Assembly: GCA_900758895.1 (NCBI GenBank)
Contig: CAAETG010000039.1
Coordinates: 1-15,632 of the forward strand
Length of the DNA: 15,632 nucleotides
Reading direction: 5' to 3'
From: Bacilli bacterium
GTDB lineage: Bacteria > Bacillota_I > Bacilli_A > RF39 > UBA660
Shown: positions 13,626-15,632 of the stretch, one piece after another
How positions within the stretch are numbered: the stretch's first letter is position 1
Layout: every line of letters begins with the position of its first letter
The notes under the pieces: generated by a model
Told to the model about the DNA's origin: nothing
The model's input: only the letters and a program-made list of their open reading frames with translations
Database searches by the model: none
Program-made: the position numbers and the translations under genes

Positions 13626-15412
13626 TGGCAAAAATAAAAAGTGAAATTGCTCCAAAAGGAATGGAGTTCAAACCAACAGAATTTACGCTTGGCGGTAAAT
13701 ATTGTACGATTATGACGATTATCTCTTATCCCAAAAGTATCTATGTAGGCTATTTATCGGATATTACGAGTATTAGTGGGGTAAAAGTAGCAATAAAACA
13801 TATCCCAATTGAATTTAGTACTTTACAAAGAATGTTAAATAAAGAAATCGCTGATTTAAAAATGCGTTATCAAAATGAAAGAGATAAAACAATTCAAGAA
13901 CGTATTCGTCAAGATTATGAATCATTAGAGCAATTCATATCAATGCTTGCTGCAACTCAAGCCAGAATCTTTGATTTTCAAATGCATGTTATGATTAGCG
14001 CTGATAATAAAGAAGATTTAGAGTTAAAGAAAATGCAAGTACGTACTTACTTAGATGCCTTGGGAATGCGGGGAATTTCTTTAATGTTTGAACAAGAAAA
14101 AGTACTAAAATCAATTATCCCAATCTTCCCTAAACAAGATATCGAAACAAGAATTGGAACGCCGATACCTTCTATTACGGTCGCAGCTATGTATCCGTTT
14201 GTTTTTGATAGTATTAAAGATCCAGGAGATGCCACACTTTTTGGTGTAGATTTCTCTGGTGGTGTTGTATTATTTAATCAATTCTTATATCAAATTAAGA
14301 AAGAAAATAATCGTAATAATGCCAACATGATTTTACTTGGTACCTCTGGTTCAGGTAAATCAACCGCAGCCAAATTACTTCTTAGAACGCATTTAAGAAA
14401 TGGTTGCAAAGTTGTTTGTATTGACCCAGAAGGAGAGTTAGAAGAAATGACTCGTTCTTTAGGCGGCGATTTCCTAGATTTAGGAAAAGGTGGCGACTTC
14501 GGTATGATCAACCCTCTTGAAGTTGTTGTTGATGCCGATGAAGAAGAAATTGCTCAAGGTCTAGGCTATACCATTTTAACAAGAACTCTTCAACAATTAA
14601 AAGCATTCATGAAATATTTATATCCAGATATCGAAGAAGATGTCCTAACGATGTTTAGTGAAATCGTTCAAGATACATATAAACGATATAAAATCGATTT
14701 TGATACAGATTTTACTAAAATTACAAGTGAAGATTATCCAACATTCGATGATGTTTATGCAACAATAAAGGGAAGACTTTTATCAATGCCAGATGCTACC
14801 CGTGAGCGCGATGTTATTGAAAGACTGGAACTAAAGATAAGACCATTAACAAAAGAATTAAGATACTATTTTACTGGTCATACAACTCTTAGATTTAATA
14901 GTGACTTCATCGTATTTAATATTAGAGAATTAATGAATAGTGATGAAAATATTAAAAATACACTTTTCTTCAATATATTAAAATATGCATGGGGACTATG
15001 TTTAGACAAAAATGTGAATACGGTTATGATGGTAGATGAAGCTCATGTACTATTATCTAGCCGTAATGAATTAGGTGCCGAATTCTTAGCTCAAATTCAA
15101 AGACGTTCTAGAAAATACAATACAGGAACGATTATCATTACTCAACAACCAACCGATTTTGCTGCACCAAACATGATTGTTCATGGTAAAGCAATCTTTG
15201 ATAATGCGTCTTACTACTTAGTAATGGGCTTGCGAAAACAAGCAGTTGATGATTTAGCAAAATTAATTGATTTAAATGAATCTGAAAAGGATAGTATCAA
15301 ATACTACAATCAAGGAGAAGCATTATTTATCTGTGGTAACAGAAGAATGAGAATTACTGTTATTGTGACGCAAGAAGAACTAGATTCCTTTGGTTCAGGA
15401 GGAGGATTATAA
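13625..15412 (+). CDS. virB4: VirB4-type T4SS ATPase
   Basis: VirB4 is the conserved cytoplasmic motor of type IV secretion systems and powers assembly and substrate transfer at the inner membrane. The 595-aa protein has an N-terminal domain (about 1-225) with a coiled, charged helix at 65-110. The ATPase domain carries Walker A GTSGSGKST (239-247), CIDPEGE (265-271), Walker B VMMVDEAHVLL (467-477), an arginine-rich QRRSRKY (492-498) and TIIITQQPTDF (502-512). All nucleotide-binding motifs look intact. VirB4/TraC proteins of Gram-positive systems are often longer; the missing N-terminal part is probably the separate upstream protein. GGTGATGAG just before ATG 13625 acts as the SD within the preceding gene. 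It is the last gene of unit B inside the window. Confidence 0.93.
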   Translation: MAKIKSEIAPKGMEFKPTEFTLGGKYCTIMTIISYPKSIYVGYLSDITSISGVKVAIKHIPIEFSTLQRMLNKEIADLKMRYQNERDKTIQERIRQDYESLEQFISMLAATQARIFDFQMHVMISADNKEDLELKKMQVRTYLDALGMRGISLMFEQEKVLKSIIPIFPKQDIETRIGTPIPSITVAAMYPFVFDSIKDPGDATLFGVDFSGGVVLFNQFLYQIKKENNRNNANMILLGTSGSGKSTAAKLLLRTHLRNGCKVVCIDPEGELEEMTRSLGGDFLDLGKGGDFGMINPLEVVVDADEEEIAQGLGYTILTRTLQQLKAFMKYLYPDIEEDVLTMFSEIVQDTYKRYKIDFDTDFTKITSEDYPTFDDVYATIKGRLLSMPDATRERDVIERLELKIRPLTKELRYYFTGHTTLRFNSDFIVFNIRELMNSDENIKNTLFFNILKYAWGLCLDKNVNTVMMVDEAHVLLSSRNELGAEFLAQIQRRSRKYNTGTIIITQQPTDFAAPNMIVHGKAIFDNASYYLVMGLRKQAVDDLAKLIDLNESEKDSIKYYNQGEALFICGNRRMRITVIVTQEELDSFGSGGGL

Positions 15413-15424
15413 TCCTCTTTTTTC
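15400..15424 (+). terminator. Intrinsic terminator after virB4
   Basis: GAGGAT (15402-15407) and ATCCTC (15412-15417) form a stem around TATA, extendable by two pairs, followed by six T. The virB4 stop codon (15410-15412) falls in the loop and right arm. It ends unit B, so any further T4SS genes downstream need their own promoter or readthrough. Confidence 0.75.
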
Positions 15425-15425
15425 T

Positions 15426-15632
15426 TTGACCAAAAATATGTAAAGTTGTGTAAAAAGAAGGAAATAAAAAAGGAGATAAGAATAGTACAAGTAATAAATA
15501 ATAGTAAGGAGTGTAACTTTATTTATAATTTTATTAAAAAAGTTGTGTTAAACATGATGACTGATAACTAAAAATGATGTATAATTGTATTAGCCAAACA
15601 AATGATAAAGGAAGGAGATATCCTTAATCAAC
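15426..15632 (+). promoter_or_regulatory. Gene-free leader with candidate promoters for the next gene
   Basis: No credible coding region lies in these 207 bases. TTGACC (15426-15431) with TGTAAA (15449-15454) at 17 bp is one candidate promoter. TATAAT (15580-15585) is a consensus -10 without a clear -35. AAGGAAGGAG near the window end looks like a ribosome binding site for a gene starting outside the window. The decamer AAAGTTGTGT occurs twice (15442-15451 and 15539-15548). Confidence 0.4.

Noticed and set aside
13074..15412. The TraC-N-like gene and virB4 as one gene broken by a frameshift.
   Set aside because: The upstream gene ends cleanly at TAATG, virB4 has its own SD and a complete N-terminal domain and ATPase, and the arrangement suits translational coupling.
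15446..15574. A possible 41-42-codon gene starting with TTG after the virB4 terminator.
   Set aside because: It has no ATG, no well-placed SD and no recognisable sequence; open frames of this size are expected by chance in AT-rich DNA.

Overview
This is an AT-rich bacterial chromosome segment using the standard code (TGG for Trp; TGA as a stop for dapF and for the VirB6-like gene). It suggests a low-GC, monoderm-type member of the Firmicutes/Bacilli. AGGAGG-type ribosome binding sites precede several genes, gene junctions overlap or nearly so, and stop codons lie inside the terminator hairpins. A DAP-type peptidoglycan pathway (DapF, DNPR-type MurE, MurC) means a walled cell. The compactness and the T4SS-like gene set recall uncultured gut Bacilli such as the RF39 group. 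That placement is an inference from general appearance only.

Region 1 (1-5425) is a housekeeping block on the plus strand. After a gene-free leader comes a strong promoter with a dyad just upstream. It drives a PLP trans-sulfuration-family enzyme, dapF and murE, which are tightly coupled, and a terminator follows. PduL-type phosphotransacylase and a DusB-type tRNA-dihydrouridine synthase form a second overlapping pair with its own terminator.

Region 2 (5426-6166) holds a well-formed promoter in front of a decayed DUF1016/YhcG-type gene. The remnant has an in-frame TGA, frame changes and an internal overlap that make it a mosaic of two copies. It ends in a bidirectional hairpin shared with murC.

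Region 3 is murC on the minus strand (6144-7529). A 143-bp intergenic region with back-to-back promoters separates it from region 4.

Region 4 (7673-15412) is a type IV secretion system (T4SS) locus in two transcription units. Unit A encodes two exported, cysteine-rich proteins that share a VirB2/TrbC-like two-helix C-terminus, a VirB6/TrbL-like polytopic channel protein, and a soluble 274-aa protein. Unit B encodes a PrgI (VirB3-like) protein, a 183-aa TraC-N-like protein and a full VirB4 ATPase. Together they specify an inner-membrane channel, its motor and surface-exposed subunits. No relaxase, VirD4 coupling protein, cell-wall hydrolase or integrase lies in the window.

The most notable observation is that the 274-aa protein is a free-standing paralogue of the cytoplasmic tail of the VirB6-like protein next to it, apparently a partial gene duplication. 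The second is the pair of tandem VirB2-like proteins, each with ten predicted extracytoplasmic cysteines.
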